This document shows positions 38,505 through 47,922 of a DNA stretch of 64,000 bases, one piece after another. The notes under the pieces were generated by a model. The model made no database searches. It had not been told where the DNA came from and saw only the letters and a list, made by a program, of their open reading frames with translations. Each line of letters opens with the position of its first letter. The first letter of the stretch is position 1. Made by a program: the position numbers and the translations under genes. The stretch is from Bacillus sp. V5-8f (lineage in GTDB: Bacteria; Bacillota; Bacilli; Bacillales; DSM-1321), in the NCBI RefSeq assembly GCF_002863565.1, contig NZ_PGUW01000005.1:62001-126000 (forward strand), given 5' to 3'.

Positions 38505-38561
38505 TCAACTCCTAACAAGTAATGCGCCAAGCACTGTTGTTCCTCGAACGTCTGTAACCAT
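38505..38561 (-). CDS. Possible 18-codon upstream ORF of dxr
   Basis: ATG at 38561, preceded by an AGGATGTGG-like ribosome binding site, opens a frame (MVTDVRGTTVLGALL...) that stops at TGA only 6 nt ahead of the dxr TTG and includes the dxr ribosome binding site. That arrangement would allow translational coupling. Evidence is positional only. Confidence 0.3.
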   Translation of the reverse strand: MVTDVRGTTVLGALLVRS

Positions 38562-38655
38562 TGCCACATCCTATGGCTAAACTAGACGTCAGATAAAGAA
38601 AGATTGCATGAACCTTATAGACAAAATATCTGATTCTTTGGTGAATCTGGGCAGT

Positions 38656-39447
38656 TCAATCTACCAAATGCAATAAATGTAAAATGGGCAGAATAAAAAT
38701 CAAGCTGTCAAGCCTGTCTAAAATCCCACCATGTCCAGGAAGAAGCTTGCCTGCATCCTTCACGCCATAGTGCCTTTTGAAAGCAGATTGCACAAGGTCG
38801 CCTAATTGTCCAAAAATAGATATCAATACACTCATTATCAACAATGTGACAAGGGACGAATCAAGGCCGTTGAAGATAAAAAAGAGCAACCCTACGATCA
38901 TACTGCTCGCGATTCCCCCGAAAAAACCTTCAACCGTCTTATTCGGGCTGATTTCCGGCCAAAGTTTCCTTTTCCCGATGGCACGCCCAACAAAATAAGC
39001 ACCAGAATCAGTAGCCCAAATTGTAAACAGTGCAAAAAACACATAGGCTAAGCTGGCCTCCCGGGTTTCATACAAATAAAAGAATCCCATTCCAACATAT
39101 ATAACCGATAACAACAGAAATCCAGCGTCGTCGAATGTAAATTTGTTTTTGCTGATCACTGTAGTGATTAATAATAAAATCACCGCCATGAGTACAAGCT
39201 CGATGTTCCGGTAATCAAAGTCCATGAACAAGATAGTGTACTGCTCAGGAAGCAAGACCAGCCATAACAGCAAGAATGAGATGATGGAAGGAAAAGAAAA
39301 AATGCGGATTTTTTTCATTCTTATCAATTCGGATAAACCAATTGTCCCCATAACATATACCAAGATGAGGAATGGTTGCTTGCCCAGTATAACAAGTGGC
39401 AAGAATATGGCTGCTGCGATTACTGCCGTGATGATACGTTGTTTCAT
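38656..39447 (-). CDS. cdsA: Phosphatidate cytidylyltransferase
   Basis: This 263-residue integral membrane enzyme makes CDP-diacylglycerol for phospholipid synthesis. It has about eight hydrophobic segments and the C-terminal family signature (KDAGKLLPGHGGILDRLDS). Follows uppS by 25 bp. Confidence 0.96.
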   Translation of the reverse strand: MKQRIITAVIAAAIFLPLVILGKQPFLILVYVMGTIGLSELIRMKKIRIFSFPSIISFLLLWLVLLPEQYTILFMDFDYRNIELVLMAVILLLITTVISKNKFTFDDAGFLLLSVIYVGMGFFYLYETREASLAYVFFALFTIWATDSGAYFVGRAIGKRKLWPEISPNKTVEGFFGGIASSMIVGLLFFIFNGLDSSLVTLLIMSVLISIFGQLGDLVQSAFKRHYGVKDAGKLLPGHGGILDRLDSLIFILPILHLLHLVD

Positions 39448-39472
39448 TATTTTATGTTCCTCGCCTTCTCAA

Positions 39473-40246
39473 CTAGACCCCGCCATATCGCCTGGAACGT
39501 CGTTGGTAAACTTCAATAGCTTCCAATAAGTGTTCTTCCCTGAAATCTGGCCAAAGGACATCAGTAAACCAAAACTCTGAGTACGCCGCCTGCCAGAGCA
39601 TAAAATTGCTCAAGCGGATCTCTCCGCTAGTGCGGATAAGCAAATCCGGATCAGGCAATTTGCTGGTCATTAAATAACCAGAAAATATGTCCTCAGTAAC
39701 ATTTTCCCCTATTATACCATTTTTAGAATCCCTGACTACTCTATTTACAGCATCTATTATCTCTGCACGGCTCCCATAATTCAGAGCAAAATTTAAGATC
39801 ATACCGTCATTGGTTTTTGTATCTTTAATTGCCTGGTCCACAGCCTCACGAGTGTGATCAGGCAAAGCTGATTTATCGCCAATCATACCCACCTGGACAT
39901 TCTCAGCAACTAGCTCTGGGAGGAATGTCCCGAGAAATTCCTGGGGCAGCTTCATGAGATAGTCCACTTCATTTTTTGGGCGTTTCCAGTTTTCAGTGGA
40001 AAATGCGTAGACCGTCAATGTGTTGACACCCAGTTCATTGGCGAGCCTGGTAATCCTGCGGACGACCTTCATGCCTTCATGATGCCCGGCTACGCGCGGG
40101 AGAGCCCTTTTTTTGGCCCAGCGCCCGTTTCCATCCATAATGATCGCAATATGGCGCGGAACTTCATCATTCTTCACATTTTGAATTCTATTTGTTACAT
40201 CAGAAGAAGCATTATTTTTGAACCAACGCTTCCAAAATGAATACAT
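39473..40246 (-). CDS. uppS: Undecaprenyl (isoprenyl) diphosphate synthase
   Basis: This 257-residue cis-prenyltransferase makes the C55 carrier lipid for peptidoglycan and teichoic acid. It has HIAIIMDGNGRWAKKR with the catalytic Asp at about residue 38, and the RTSGEIRLSNFMLWQ substrate-binding segment. The ATG follows TGGGGGACAAAAAGT. A 392-bp gap separates it from frr. Confidence 0.96.
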   Translation of the reverse strand: MYSFWKRWFKNNASSDVTNRIQNVKNDEVPRHIAIIMDGNGRWAKKRALPRVAGHHEGMKVVRRITRLANELGVNTLTVYAFSTENWKRPKNEVDYLMKLPQEFLGTFLPELVAENVQVGMIGDKSALPDHTREAVDQAIKDTKTNDGMILNFALNYGSRAEIIDAVNRVVRDSKNGIIGENVTEDIFSGYLMTSKLPDPDLLIRTSGEIRLSNFMLWQAAYSEFWFTDVLWPDFREEHLLEAIEVYQRRSRRYGGV

Positions 40247-40638
40247 ACTTTTTGTCCCCCATCAGGTTGTACTCTATATCTAATCTTATCGTTTTTTTTC
40301 CTATGTATGAACTCTTTTATAATATCAAAAAAATAAACCTTCTCCTATAATAAATCATGAAAATGGCAGCTGCCCTAATTTATCTTATAGAATGCTAATC
40401 AAGACTTCAAGTTTTCTCATACGGAAAATGATCGTTACGCCTGCCTAGCATAAAAAAAAGAGGCCTAAAGTGCCAATGGACAGGTATGCTTATACATGCA
40501 GCATGATAAAAACCAAATTGATTTTTACTAGCGCATGATTAGCAAGGACCTGATTACATTTACACTTTGGCCTGCCAATTTTCAAACCATATGCACACCG
40601 AGGATTTCTCTTATTTTCGCCTAATGGTTCACTTTTGA
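40247..40638 (-). other. Long frr-uppS intergenic region
   Basis: 392 bp without an accepted gene. It contains the large inverted-repeat element at 40461-40573 (listed separately), then AT-rich sequence with several TATAAT-like stretches that could include the uppS promoter. None has a convincing -35. Confidence 0.5.
40461..40573 (-). repeat. Imperfect 113-bp inverted-repeat element ending in a T-run
   Basis: The ends are AGGCCTAAAGTG (40461-40472) and CACTTTGGCCT (40563-40573), complementary with one bulge, and similarity extends inward for about 25 bp. Inside are two more hairpins (TAAAAATC/GGTTTTTA and ATGCT/AGCAT on the minus strand). The minus-strand copy runs into eight Ts (40459-40452), so it can act as a terminator for frr. 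GCCTGCC occurs at both edges (40439-40445 and 40570-40576). Confidence 0.6.
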
Positions 40639-41196
40639 TTAAACTTCAAGAATTTCTTTCTCTTTATTTTTCGTAATATCATCGATCTTTACGATGTGAC
40701 TGTCCGTCATTTTTTGAATATCATCCGAATAGCCCCGTAGGTCATCCTCGGTAATCTCCCCGTTTTTCTCAAGCTTTTTCAAATCATCATTAGCATCCCT
40801 GCGAATATTTCTAATAGCGATTTTCGCATCTTCCGCTTCTTTTTTTACGACCTTTACCAGTTCTTTACGACGTTCCTCTGTTAAAGCCGGAATTGCGATG
40901 CGGATGATTGACCCGTCACTTGTAGGGTTGAGTCCTAAATCCGATTTTAGAATCGCTTTTTCAATTTCACCAAGAATTGATTTATCATATGGCTGGATAA
41001 CCAATAGACGAGCCTCTGGTACTGAAATACCCGCCAGCTGGTTTACCGGTGTTGGAGCACCATAGTAATCAACGGAAATTTTATCGAGCAATGATGCGTT
41101 TGCTCTGCCTGCACGAATGCTTGCTAATTCGCGGGTATATGCACTGATTGCTTTTTCCATTCTTTCCTTTGTATTTGCTATCACTGTTTTCGGCAT
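40639..41196 (-). CDS. frr: Ribosome recycling factor
   Basis: This 185-residue two-domain factor splits post-termination ribosomes with EF-G. It is recognised by [19 protein letters not shown] and the C-terminal helix [18 protein letters not shown]. The ATG follows GGGGGAAATAATT. Two bases separate it from pyrH, so the two are co-transcribed. Confidence 0.97.
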   Translation of the reverse strand: MPKTVIANTKERMEKAISAYTRELASIRAGRANASLLDKISVDYYGAPTPVNQLAGISVPEARLLVIQPYDKSILGEIEKAILKSDLGLNPTSDGSIIRIAIPALTEERRKELVKVVKKEAEDAKIAIRNIRRDANDDLKKLEKNGEITEDDLRGYSDDIQKMTDSHIVKIDDITKNKEKEILEV

Positions 41197-41198
41197 AA

Positions 41199-41921
41199 TT
41201 ATTTCCCCCTCACAATAGTTCCAAGCGTTTCACCTAAAACTGCCCGTTTTATATTACCTTTTTCCATTAATGAGAAGACAATCAGCGGAATGTTGTTATC
41301 CATGCAAAGTGAAGATGCCGTAGAATCCATAACTTCTAAGCCTTCCTTTAGGACATCCAAATAAGATAGCTCATCATATTTTTTCGCGTTCTTGTCTTTT
41401 ACCGGATCAGCACTATAGACTCCATCAACATTGTTTTTTGCCATCAAGATCACTTCGGCTTCGATTTCTGCTGCACGGAGTGCCGCAGTAGTATCTGTGG
41501 AAAAATAAGGATTCCCTGTACCAGCAGCAAAAATGACTACACGTTTCTTTTCCAAATGCCTTATCGCCCTTCGCCTGATATAAGGCTCCGCCACCTGTCT
41601 CATGTCAATTGAAGTCTGGACTCGTGTTTCAATGCCAAGCTGCTCCAAGCTGTCTTGAAGGGCAAGGGAATTCATGACTGTAGCAAGCATCCCCATATAA
41701 TCTGCATTAGCACGGTCCATCCCCATTTCACTGCCTATCTTTCCTCGCCAGATGTTTCCGCCGCCTACTACAACGGCAACTTCAACATCCATTTCTGCAA
41801 CCTCTTTGACTTGTTCTGCAATCGATTTAATGATTGACGGATTGATGCCAAAACCCTCGTCTCCGGCCAAGGCTTCACCGCTTAGCTTTAATACGACACG
41901 TTTATATTTCGCGCTGCTCAT
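41199..41921 (-). CDS. pyrH: UMP kinase
   Basis: This 240-residue amino-acid-kinase-fold enzyme phosphorylates UMP to UDP. It has KLSGEALAG at the N terminus, GGGNIWRG near residue 55 and the [20 protein letters not shown]-binding segment. In B. subtilis it is GTP-activated and UTP-inhibited. The ATG follows TGGAGG. A terminator separates it from tsf. Confidence 0.97.
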   Translation of the reverse strand: MSSAKYKRVVLKLSGEALAGDEGFGINPSIIKSIAEQVKEVAEMDVEVAVVVGGGNIWRGKIGSEMGMDRANADYMGMLATVMNSLALQDSLEQLGIETRVQTSIDMRQVAEPYIRRRAIRHLEKKRVVIFAAGTGNPYFSTDTTAALRAAEIEAEVILMAKNNVDGVYSADPVKDKNAKKYDELSYLDVLKEGLEVMDSTASSLCMDNNIPLIVFSLMEKGNIKRAVLGETLGTIVRGK

Positions 41922-42003
41922 CCAGAACCTCCAACTATGTAATCTTTATGTTCAACCTGATGCCTACCTGCTTTGGAAAGGCCATTAGAATTAGCGTTCC
42001 ATT

Positions 42004-42036
42004 CGAAAATAGGGAACACTGGTAGTGTTCCCTATT
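42004..42036 (-). terminator. Terminator between tsf and pyrH
   Basis: Perfect 13-bp stem AATAGGGAACACT (42008-42020) and AGTGTTCCCTATT (42024-42036), followed on the minus strand by TTTTCG. The short T-run suggests partial readthrough. Confidence 0.88.
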
Positions 42037-42062
42037 AAACAATTTATGCAAAGAAACTATTT

Positions 42063-42947
42063 TCAGTCTTTTTTAACCTGGCTCATAACTTCTTCTGCGA
42101 AGTTTTCCTGACGTTTTTCAATACCTTCTCCTACTTCGTATCTTACGAAGGTCGTGATTGTGCCGCCTTTAGACTTAACAAACTCGCCAACCTTTTGGTC
42201 AGGGTTTTTAACAAAGGATTGGTCCACTACGCAAATTTCTTCATAGAATTTACCGATACGGCCTTCTACCATTTTCGCTACGATTTTTTCTGGTTTTCCT
42301 TCATTTAAAGCCTGTTGGGTAAGAACTTCACGCTCACGCTCGATTTCATCAGAAGAAACCTGGTCGCGGGAAACATATTTAGGCTTTAAAGCGGCAATGT
42401 GCATAGAAACATCTTTTGCAGCTTCTGCATCAGTTGTTCCTTCCAAGAGTGTCAATACAGCGATTCTTCCACCCATATGAAGGTATGCACCGAAAGCATC
42501 GTTGTCACTCTTAGTCATTACTTCAAAACGGCGAAGGGTAAGTTTTTCACCAATTTTAGCGATTGCTGCGTTGATGTATTCTTCAACCTTTGTACCGTTT
42601 TCCATTGTTTGTTCCAATGCTTCTTCAACAGTTGCCGGTTTTTTAGCAAGCAAATGTTCAGCCAACTCCTTGACTAACACCTGGAAGCCTTCATTTTTAG
42701 CAACGAAGTCAGTTTCAGAGTTTACTTCAAGGATAACTGCTTCGTTACCTTCAGTAAGGATGTATGTTGAACCTTCAGCTGCAATGCGGTCTGCCTTCTT
42801 AGCAGCCTTTGCAATCCCTTTTTCACGTAGGTAGTCAATTGCTTTTTCCATATCGCCATCAGTTTCTGTAAGTGCCTTTTTGCAGTCCATCATTCCGGCA
42901 CCAGTTTTTTCACGAAGTTCTTTTACCATTTGCGCAGTAATTGCCAT
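42063..42947 (-). CDS. tsf: Elongation factor Ts
   Basis: This 294-residue nucleotide exchange factor for EF-Tu has the N-terminal UBA-like domain ([19 protein letters not shown]) and the core motif [16 protein letters not shown] near residue 75. The ATG follows GAGGAGG. It lies downstream of rpsB, separated by a terminator. Confidence 0.97.
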   Translation of the reverse strand: MAITAQMVKELREKTGAGMMDCKKALTETDGDMEKAIDYLREKGIAKAAKKADRIAAEGSTYILTEGNEAVILEVNSETDFVAKNEGFQVLVKELAEHLLAKKPATVEEALEQTMENGTKVEEYINAAIAKIGEKLTLRRFEVMTKSDNDAFGAYLHMGGRIAVLTLLEGTTDAEAAKDVSMHIAALKPKYVSRDQVSSDEIEREREVLTQQALNEGKPEKIVAKMVEGRIGKFYEEICVVDQSFVKNPDQKVGEFVKSKGGTITTFVRYEVGEGIEKRQENFAEEVMSQVKKD

Positions 42948-43113
42948 AATTGGAAATCCTCCTCATATTATGTAGCTTGTATAATCTTTTACCATTTTGC
43001 CAGAAATTAAGCCCAGATTACAAGTTATTGGACAATGTTTGGCATAAAAAAATGAAAACATACTAATGAAACAGTTAGAAGGAACAGCTTTGAAAACTCA
43101 TTTCCCTTATCCG

Positions 43114-43155
43114 CCAAAAAAAGGTGATAAAAGGCATTATCCTCTTATCACCTTT
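43114..43155 (-). terminator. Terminator of rpsB
   Basis: AAAGGTGATAA (43120-43130) and TTATCACCTTT (43145-43155) with an inner AGG/CCT pair, followed on the minus strand by a run of seven Ts. It lies 11 bp beyond the rpsB stop. Confidence 0.93.
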
Positions 43156-43165
43156 CCCTAACTGA

Positions 43166-43906
43166 TTAAGCAGTTGTTGTTTCTGTTTCAGTCTGAGTTT
43201 CAACTTCCGGTGCCGCTGTTTCTTCACCTTGCTTAGCTTCTAAAATAGCGTCAGCCATTTTACCTGTCAATAATTTAACAGCACGGATTGCATCGTCGTT
43301 CGCAGGGATCACTACATCGATTTCATCCGGATCGCAGTTAGTGTCAACGATACCTACAAGAGGAATGTTCAACTTATGAGCTTCAGCAACCGCGATACGC
43401 TCTTTACGAGGGTCAATCACGAAAATTGCATCCGGAAGGCTCTTCATATCTTTAATCCCGCCCAAGAATTTTTCTAGGCGTTCCCATTCTTTTTTAAGTT
43501 GAATTACTTCTTTTTTAGGAAGAACATCGAAAGTTCCGTTCTCTTCCATCTTTTCGATTTCTTTTAAACGAGAGATACGCTTTTGGATTGTTTCAAAGTT
43601 TGTTAAAGTTCCACCTAACCAACGTTGGTTTACATAGTACATACCAGAACGGATTGCTTCTTCTTTAACAGACTCTTGAGCTTGCTTTTTTGTACCAACG
43701 AAAAGAATTGTTCCACCGTTACCAGCAAGTTCCTTAACGAAGTTATAAGCTTCTTCAACCTTTTTTACTGTTTTTTGAAGGTCGATGATATAAATGCCGT
43801 TACGCTCAGTGAAGATATATTTCTTCATCTTTGGGTTCCAACGGCGTGTTTGGTGTCCGAAATGTACACCAGCTTCAAGCAATTGTTTCATAGAAATTAC
43901 TGACAT
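43166..43906 (-). CDS. rpsB: 30S ribosomal protein S2
   Basis: This 246-residue protein ([19 protein letters not shown]) has the conserved [11 protein letters not shown] segment and an acidic Glu/Thr-rich tail. The start ATG at 43906 follows AGGAGGAAACAAA; the frame stays open 30 codons further through the leader, but that sequence is not S2-like. Own promoter and structured leader upstream. Confidence 0.97.
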   Translation of the reverse strand: MSVISMKQLLEAGVHFGHQTRRWNPKMKKYIFTERNGIYIIDLQKTVKKVEEAYNFVKELAGNGGTILFVGTKKQAQESVKEEAIRSGMYYVNQRWLGGTLTNFETIQKRISRLKEIEKMEENGTFDVLPKKEVIQLKKEWERLEKFLGGIKDMKSLPDAIFVIDPRKERIAVAEAHKLNIPLVGIVDTNCDPDEIDVVIPANDDAIRAVKLLTGKMADAILEAKQGEETAAPEVETQTETETTTA

Positions 43907-44053
43907 TTTGTTTCCTCCTAAATGGTTTTGTTTTTCCTCCGCCCCGATCATTTCCAAACAGAAACTGTTGATAACAGCACCATCCGCATGAATCACGAAG
44001 CGTGTGTATTAACACCAAGACATAATATAACATATTACAGTTTTTCCAGTCAA
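43907..44053 (-). promoter_or_regulatory. rpsB promoter and leader
   Basis: TTGACT (44053-44048), an 18-bp spacer and TATATT (44029-44024) on the minus strand. The ~110-nt leader carries small hairpins GTGT-TAAT-ACAC, CACG-CTT-CGTG and CTGTT-ATC-AACAG. Feedback by S2 is possible but not shown by the sequence. Confidence 0.65.
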
Positions 44054-44068
44054 GGGATTTCGTTTCAC

Positions 44069-44734
44069 TTACCTCTGGAATTTTAACAGCAATTCAATTT
44101 CCGTTTTTCCCCGGTTTAACTTTTTGGCAATTTGATCGATTGTCATACCTTGTTCGTGCATTTGAAAAATTTGCTCGGATAGCGTAGGCTGCCCTTTTGC
44201 TAATGAGGCTTTAAGAGCTGCTTTAAAATCATCCGTATCATTTGAATCAATGTTAACGTTTGATGCTGTTGGGTTTTCCCGATTGTCCAAAACGGAAAAA
44301 TCCACTTTGTCTTCTTCCTCTTTCAATCCAGCAGGCTGGTAACCGGAATTTATTTCAGTTTCATCATTTAATGGTTGCTTTTTATAGGCTGATATAGCGA
44401 AATTTTTGGAGAGGATGACTGAATTTGGTTGTTCCGCTTCATATGTTGTTTTCTTTTTGGAAGAAAGCTTTTCGCCTTCTGCAGCGCCCACGGTGGGTGA
44501 AGATTTTGCATTCCCAGCAGGAGCCTTCAGCTGCCTGACTTTTTTTAGCAGTAAATCATTTTCCTCCTTCATTTCCATCATAAAAGCGGCCAGTAACTCT
44601 TCCATTTCGGCAACCGATTCCTTTTGAATTCTTTCTGCTTGCTTCAACCGGTTTTGGCGTTGAAACAGGATAATGATGGCCAGGACTGTGAGGATGTTTA
44701 GTATAAAAAGAATGAACATGAAAAATGCGGACAT
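44069..44734 (-). CDS. swrB: Swarming motility protein SwrB
   Basis: This 221-residue protein has a single N-terminal membrane helix (about residues 3-23), a charged coiled-coil-prone region (30-70), a variable middle, and a C-terminal helix-turn-helix-like end (GMTIDQIAKKLNRGKTEIELLL). SwrB (YlxL) promotes flagellar basal-body and type III export activation, hence SigD-dependent genes, in B. subtilis. Last gene of the fla/che operon, next to rpsB. Family conservation is mainly at the two ends. Confidence 0.88.
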   Translation of the reverse strand: MSAFFMFILFILNILTVLAIIILFQRQNRLKQAERIQKESVAEMEELLAAFMMEMKEENDLLLKKVRQLKAPAGNAKSSPTVGAAEGEKLSSKKKTTYEAEQPNSVILSKNFAISAYKKQPLNDETEINSGYQPAGLKEEEDKVDFSVLDNRENPTASNVNIDSNDTDDFKAALKASLAKGQPTLSEQIFQMHEQGMTIDQIAKKLNRGKTEIELLLKFQR

Positions 44735-44744
44735 ATAACCCCTC

Positions 44745-45059
44745 TTATCCTGAAAAGTCTATACTTTTTCCTTTATAAGGATGTTGCGAACTGCTTTGTT
44801 TTGCTTCTGTTGTTACCTTCTGGTCATGCTTCCAGCCACCAGCTCCCTGCCCGTTGTTGCTATTGCCGCTGTGAAACAAAGGTTTCTCTTTTTGTTCCTG
44901 TTTGAGGACGGCAGACCTTTTTTTCTCATCTTCCTTTTTCATTTCACTTGCTGCGTTATGAAAAGCAACCTGGTCACGGAGCTGCCATCCCTCCACAACA
45001 TTTCCGGCCTCGTAAGTACGCGGCAACGCTATTTGCATTTCTATCGCTTTAAAGCTCAT
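44745..45059 (-). CDS. Conserved small hypothetical protein between sigD and swrB
   Basis: This 104-residue hydrophilic protein begins MSFKAIEMQIALPRTYEAG. It has a Lys/Glu-rich helix (about residues 38-60), a low-complexity Gly/Gln/Ser middle, and ends HPYKGKSIDFSG. No membrane segment or enzyme motif is visible. The ATG follows GGAAGGATT. It lies 10 bp before swrB, so it is probably co-expressed. B. subtilis 168 has no gene here as I recall, but I believe related genes occur in other Bacillaceae (Geobacillus type). A motility-related role is inferred from position only. Confidence 0.75.
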   Translation of the reverse strand: MSFKAIEMQIALPRTYEAGNVVEGWQLRDQVAFHNAASEMKKEDEKKRSAVLKQEQKEKPLFHSGNSNNGQGAGGWKHDQKVTTEAKQSSSQHPYKGKSIDFSG

Positions 45060-45294
45060 AATCCTTCCATTCCTTTACATCGGAACTGATTACTTTGACC
45101 TGTCCTTCACAAATTGAAGGAGATGCTCCCTACATTTATTAAAACAGTCGACGCACAAAAAAAGTCCAGACTTTTAAAACACTTTATTGTGTAAGAGGAG
45201 TTAACGGTGTGTTGAAGATAAAGAATTTTAGTTGAGAGTGTAAAAATAGAAAACACCATTCATCCTTTAATAAAACCAAACGGGTGATTCATCG
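45060..45294 (-). other. sigD-downstream gap with two hairpins
   Basis: 235 bp with a weak terminator-like AAAAGT-CTGG-ACTTTT hairpin and T-run (45160-45175 plus flanking Ts on the minus strand). Closer to the next gene is a perfect CCTTCA/TGAAGG hairpin (45104-45120) without a T-run. In B. subtilis sigD and swrB are nearly adjacent. Confidence 0.45.
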
Positions 45295-46062
45295 TTAATG
45301 CCTTATGTCCTGCAAAATATTTTTCAATTTATAAATCGCTCTAGAGTGTATCTGCGATATTCTAGAAGTGGAGAGTCCCATTACCTGGCCAATCTCGGTT
45401 AATGTTAGCTCTTCTTTATAAAACAACTGCAGTACCAGCTGCTCCTTTTCATTTAACGTTTTAATCACACGCAATAATTCGTTGTATAATTCTTCCTTCA
45501 CCAGGTTATCCTCTGGTTGCACGGCCTTTTCATCCTTAATATGAAAATTGTTGCCCTCTTTTTCTTCTTGATCCTGGGGCGATTCATCCATGGAAAGAAC
45601 ATTTGCAAAAAAGTTTTCATTGAGTGCGGAATAGACTTCATCTTCTGGTATATGCAAAAATTCAGCTATTTCCTTTGGATTAACATTCCTCATTAATTTT
45701 TGTTCGAGTTCATAGGTGGCTGCTTCAATTTTTTTTGCTTTCTCACGGGCGCTACGCGGCAACCAGTCTTCCTTCCGCAGGCCATCAAGAATCGCCCCGC
45801 GTATCCGGAATGACGCATATGTATCGAACTTCAAATCCCGCTTTGGGTCAAACCTTTCTAAAGCCTCAAAAAGCCCCATCATCCCAAGGCTTCTGATATC
45901 ATCCCGGTTTACATTCCTCGGCAGGTTGACGGATATTCTCTGTACATGATAGGAAACAAGGGGGAGATATTTCTTCACCAAAATGTCCCCTGCTTGAGGA
46001 TCACGGCAGTCGATCCAATTTTTCCAATGTAACTGCTCTTCTCCGGTAGTCAGTTGAGACAT
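45295..46062 (-). CDS. sigD: RNA polymerase sigma factor SigD (flagellar)
   Basis: This 255-residue sigma-28-type factor has region 2 (DPKRDLKFDTYASFRIRGAI near residue 70), region 3 and region 4 with helix-turn-helix LTEIGQVMGLSTSRISQIHS near 215. It directs flagellin, autolysin and chemoreceptor genes and is held by FlgM until the hook is complete. The ATG follows TTAGGAGGAATCCC. The 173-bp gap after cheD has a TATAAT (46135-46130) without a good -35, so a weak internal promoter is possible. Confidence 0.97.
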   Translation of the reverse strand: MSQLTTGEEQLHWKNWIDCRDPQAGDILVKKYLPLVSYHVQRISVNLPRNVNRDDIRSLGMMGLFEALERFDPKRDLKFDTYASFRIRGAILDGLRKEDWLPRSAREKAKKIEAATYELEQKLMRNVNPKEIAEFLHIPEDEVYSALNENFFANVLSMDESPQDQEEKEGNNFHIKDEKAVQPEDNLVKEELYNELLRVIKTLNEKEQLVLQLFYKEELTLTEIGQVMGLSTSRISQIHSRAIYKLKNILQDIRH

Positions 46063-46235
46063 GGGATTCCTCCTAACGCTTTATCAAAAAAACATTCTTA
46101 AAATCTGTTATTACTGTTTTTCTATTACTATTATAACAAAAAAAACCAATCTATTATAGAACTACAAGCTCTTCAAACATTGCATATTTATTCCATTTTT
46201 TCGACTGGCCTCCATAATGTTTACCCGTCCGGACA

Positions 46236-46733
46236 TTAGATATCGATACTTCCCTTATTAACTGTCCTGATATTCAACCTGCAGGTTTTCGGATCAAACT
46301 CAATGGTTCTTCCATTGTTTCCGCCCACATCTTCCGATATAATCTGAATCCGTAAATCTGTTAGCTTTTTCCTGACTGCCTCTACATTTCTCGGACCGAT
46401 TCTCATCAAATCATTCCCCGACGAAAACTGGAACATTTGCGCTCCCCCGGCTATTTTCGCTTTTAAGGTAGAAATCCTGGCCCCTTCTTTCTGTAGTTTC
46501 TCTACCATTTCCTGTAATGCTGTATCCGCATATTTCGCCGTATTGATCTGTGTACCCTTAGAAAGGGACGAATCAGGAAGCATAATATGGGCAAGGCCAG
46601 CGATTTCTTTGGCCTGGTCATATACAACTACGCCTACACATGAACCAAGGCCCGAGGTTCTGATTGTATTCGGGGGCCTCACAATAGCCATATCCGCAAT
46701 GCCGACTTTGGTTATTCTTAACATATCAGTCAT
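46236..46733 (-). CDS. cheD: Chemoreceptor glutamine deamidase CheD
   Basis: This 165-residue Cys-His-Thr deamidase has catalytic Cys in GLGSCVG (residue 32) and His in GLAHIMLP (residue 49). It deamidates receptor glutamines and forms a feedback complex with CheC. It overlaps cheC by 8 bp. Confidence 0.96.
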   Translation of the reverse strand: MTDMLRITKVGIADMAIVRPPNTIRTSGLGSCVGVVVYDQAKEIAGLAHIMLPDSSLSKGTQINTAKYADTALQEMVEKLQKEGARISTLKAKIAGGAQMFQFSSGNDLMRIGPRNVEAVRKKLTDLRIQIISEDVGGNNGRTIEFDPKTCRLNIRTVNKGSIDI

Positions 46734-47364
46734 TTCCCGTAACCCCTAAAGAGTTAAAGATAGTCTCAAAGGATTGAGGATCTGGCAAAAGAAAAAAGTG
46801 GCCATTAACGCTATTCACATCACAGCCATCCTCAGAAAGGGCCGTGTCGATTACGATGGCATAATCACTTACCTGTGACAACTCAATTAACCCATACCCA
46901 AGAATTGCACCTACCATATCGAAGCTTAAAGCTGGCACTGAAGGGTACAGATTCAAACGGGTAAAATCAGATAAAGCGGAGAGATAGGAGCCAGAAAGGA
47001 TATTCCCCAATTCCTGCAGAGCAGACATCGCCATCTCTGAAAACGGCTGCTTTTCAAAAGAAAAATCACTTTCTTCCGTCATCTGATGGATAAAGTCGGT
47101 GGCTTGCTGCAATGGCAGGATAAAAAACATACTTCCTGGGGCATCACCCTCAACCCTCAGAAAAACACTCGCAACCACTGTTTCCGGGCCTCCCGCCAAA
47201 TCCATCATTTCGTCAAAGGACAAAATCCTTACATTAGGCACTTTCATATCGATTTTTTTGTTTAAAAGGGTGGAGAGCGCCGTAGCAGCGTTTCCGGCTC
47301 CAATATTGCCTATCTCTCTCAATATATCAAGCTGGATAAAAGAGATTTTCTCTAAAAAAGACAT
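46726..47364 (-). CDS. cheC: CheY-P phosphatase CheC
   Basis: This 212-residue CheC-type phosphatase has two active-site repeats (LREIGNIGAGNAATALS near residue 15 and LQELGNILSGSYLSALS near 115). Activity on CheY-P is increased by CheD. It lies between cheW and cheD. Confidence 0.96.
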   Translation of the reverse strand: MSFLEKISFIQLDILREIGNIGAGNAATALSTLLNKKIDMKVPNVRILSFDEMMDLAGGPETVVASVFLRVEGDAPGSMFFILPLQQATDFIHQMTEESDFSFEKQPFSEMAMSALQELGNILSGSYLSALSDFTRLNLYPSVPALSFDMVGAILGYGLIELSQVSDYAIVIDTALSEDGCDVNSVNGHFFLLPDPQSFETIFNSLGVTGND

Positions 47365-47369
47365 GGGCC

Positions 47370-47843
47370 TTACCCTTCTATCCTAATAGGCTCTTTTAGT
47401 TCCGCCGGGTTTAAAATTTTCTCTAAGTTAACCAGAATCATCAGCCGCTTTTCAATTTTCACAACCCCAGAAATATACTCGGCTTCTACCGTGCCAACAA
47501 CCTCAGGCTGCGGCTCAATATTTGCTGTAGGGATATCAACTACGTCATTTGCGGCATCTACAACCAATCCTACTTCCATATCCTCTAACGTAACAATGAT
47601 AATCCTTGTGCTGTCCGTGTATTCCGTTTCTTCAATTTCAAAGCGTGCCCTTAGATCAATGATTGGCGTAACAACACCGCGCAGATTAATGACCCCTTTG
47701 ACGAACCGGGCCGTTCTGGGAACACGAGTGATATGGAGCACCTTCTCAATGGCCCTGACCTGGTTTACAGGAATTGCATATTCTTTTTCCTTAATTTGAA
47801 AAACGATGACTTTTATTTCTTCTGCATCTATACGGATTGACAC
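47370..47843 (-). CDS. cheW: Chemotaxis adaptor CheW
   Basis: This 157-residue CheW-domain protein (VFQIKEKEYAIPVNQVRAIE; VKGVINLRGVVTPIIDLR) couples receptors to CheA. The start is set to GTG at 47843 behind AGAGGGGGAG; an earlier in-frame GTG (47873) lacks a ribosome binding site. It is separated from cheA by 136 bp containing a strong hairpin. Confidence 0.95.
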   Translation of the reverse strand: MSIRIDAEEIKVIVFQIKEKEYAIPVNQVRAIEKVLHITRVPRTARFVKGVINLRGVVTPIIDLRARFEIEETEYTDSTRIIIVTLEDMEVGLVVDAANDVVDIPTANIEPQPEVVGTVEAEYISGVVKIEKRLMILVNLEKILNPAELKEPIRIEG

Positions 47844-47922
47844 CAGCTTTCTCCCCCTCTTAACATAATTCACCTTATGAATACTAATCTTCTTTCTCTA
47901 ATTAAACCCTTATAACAAACAT

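Noticed and set aside
43907-43996. 30-codon in-frame extension of rpsB
   Set aside because: The extension is leader RNA between promoter and AGGAGG and does not resemble S2.
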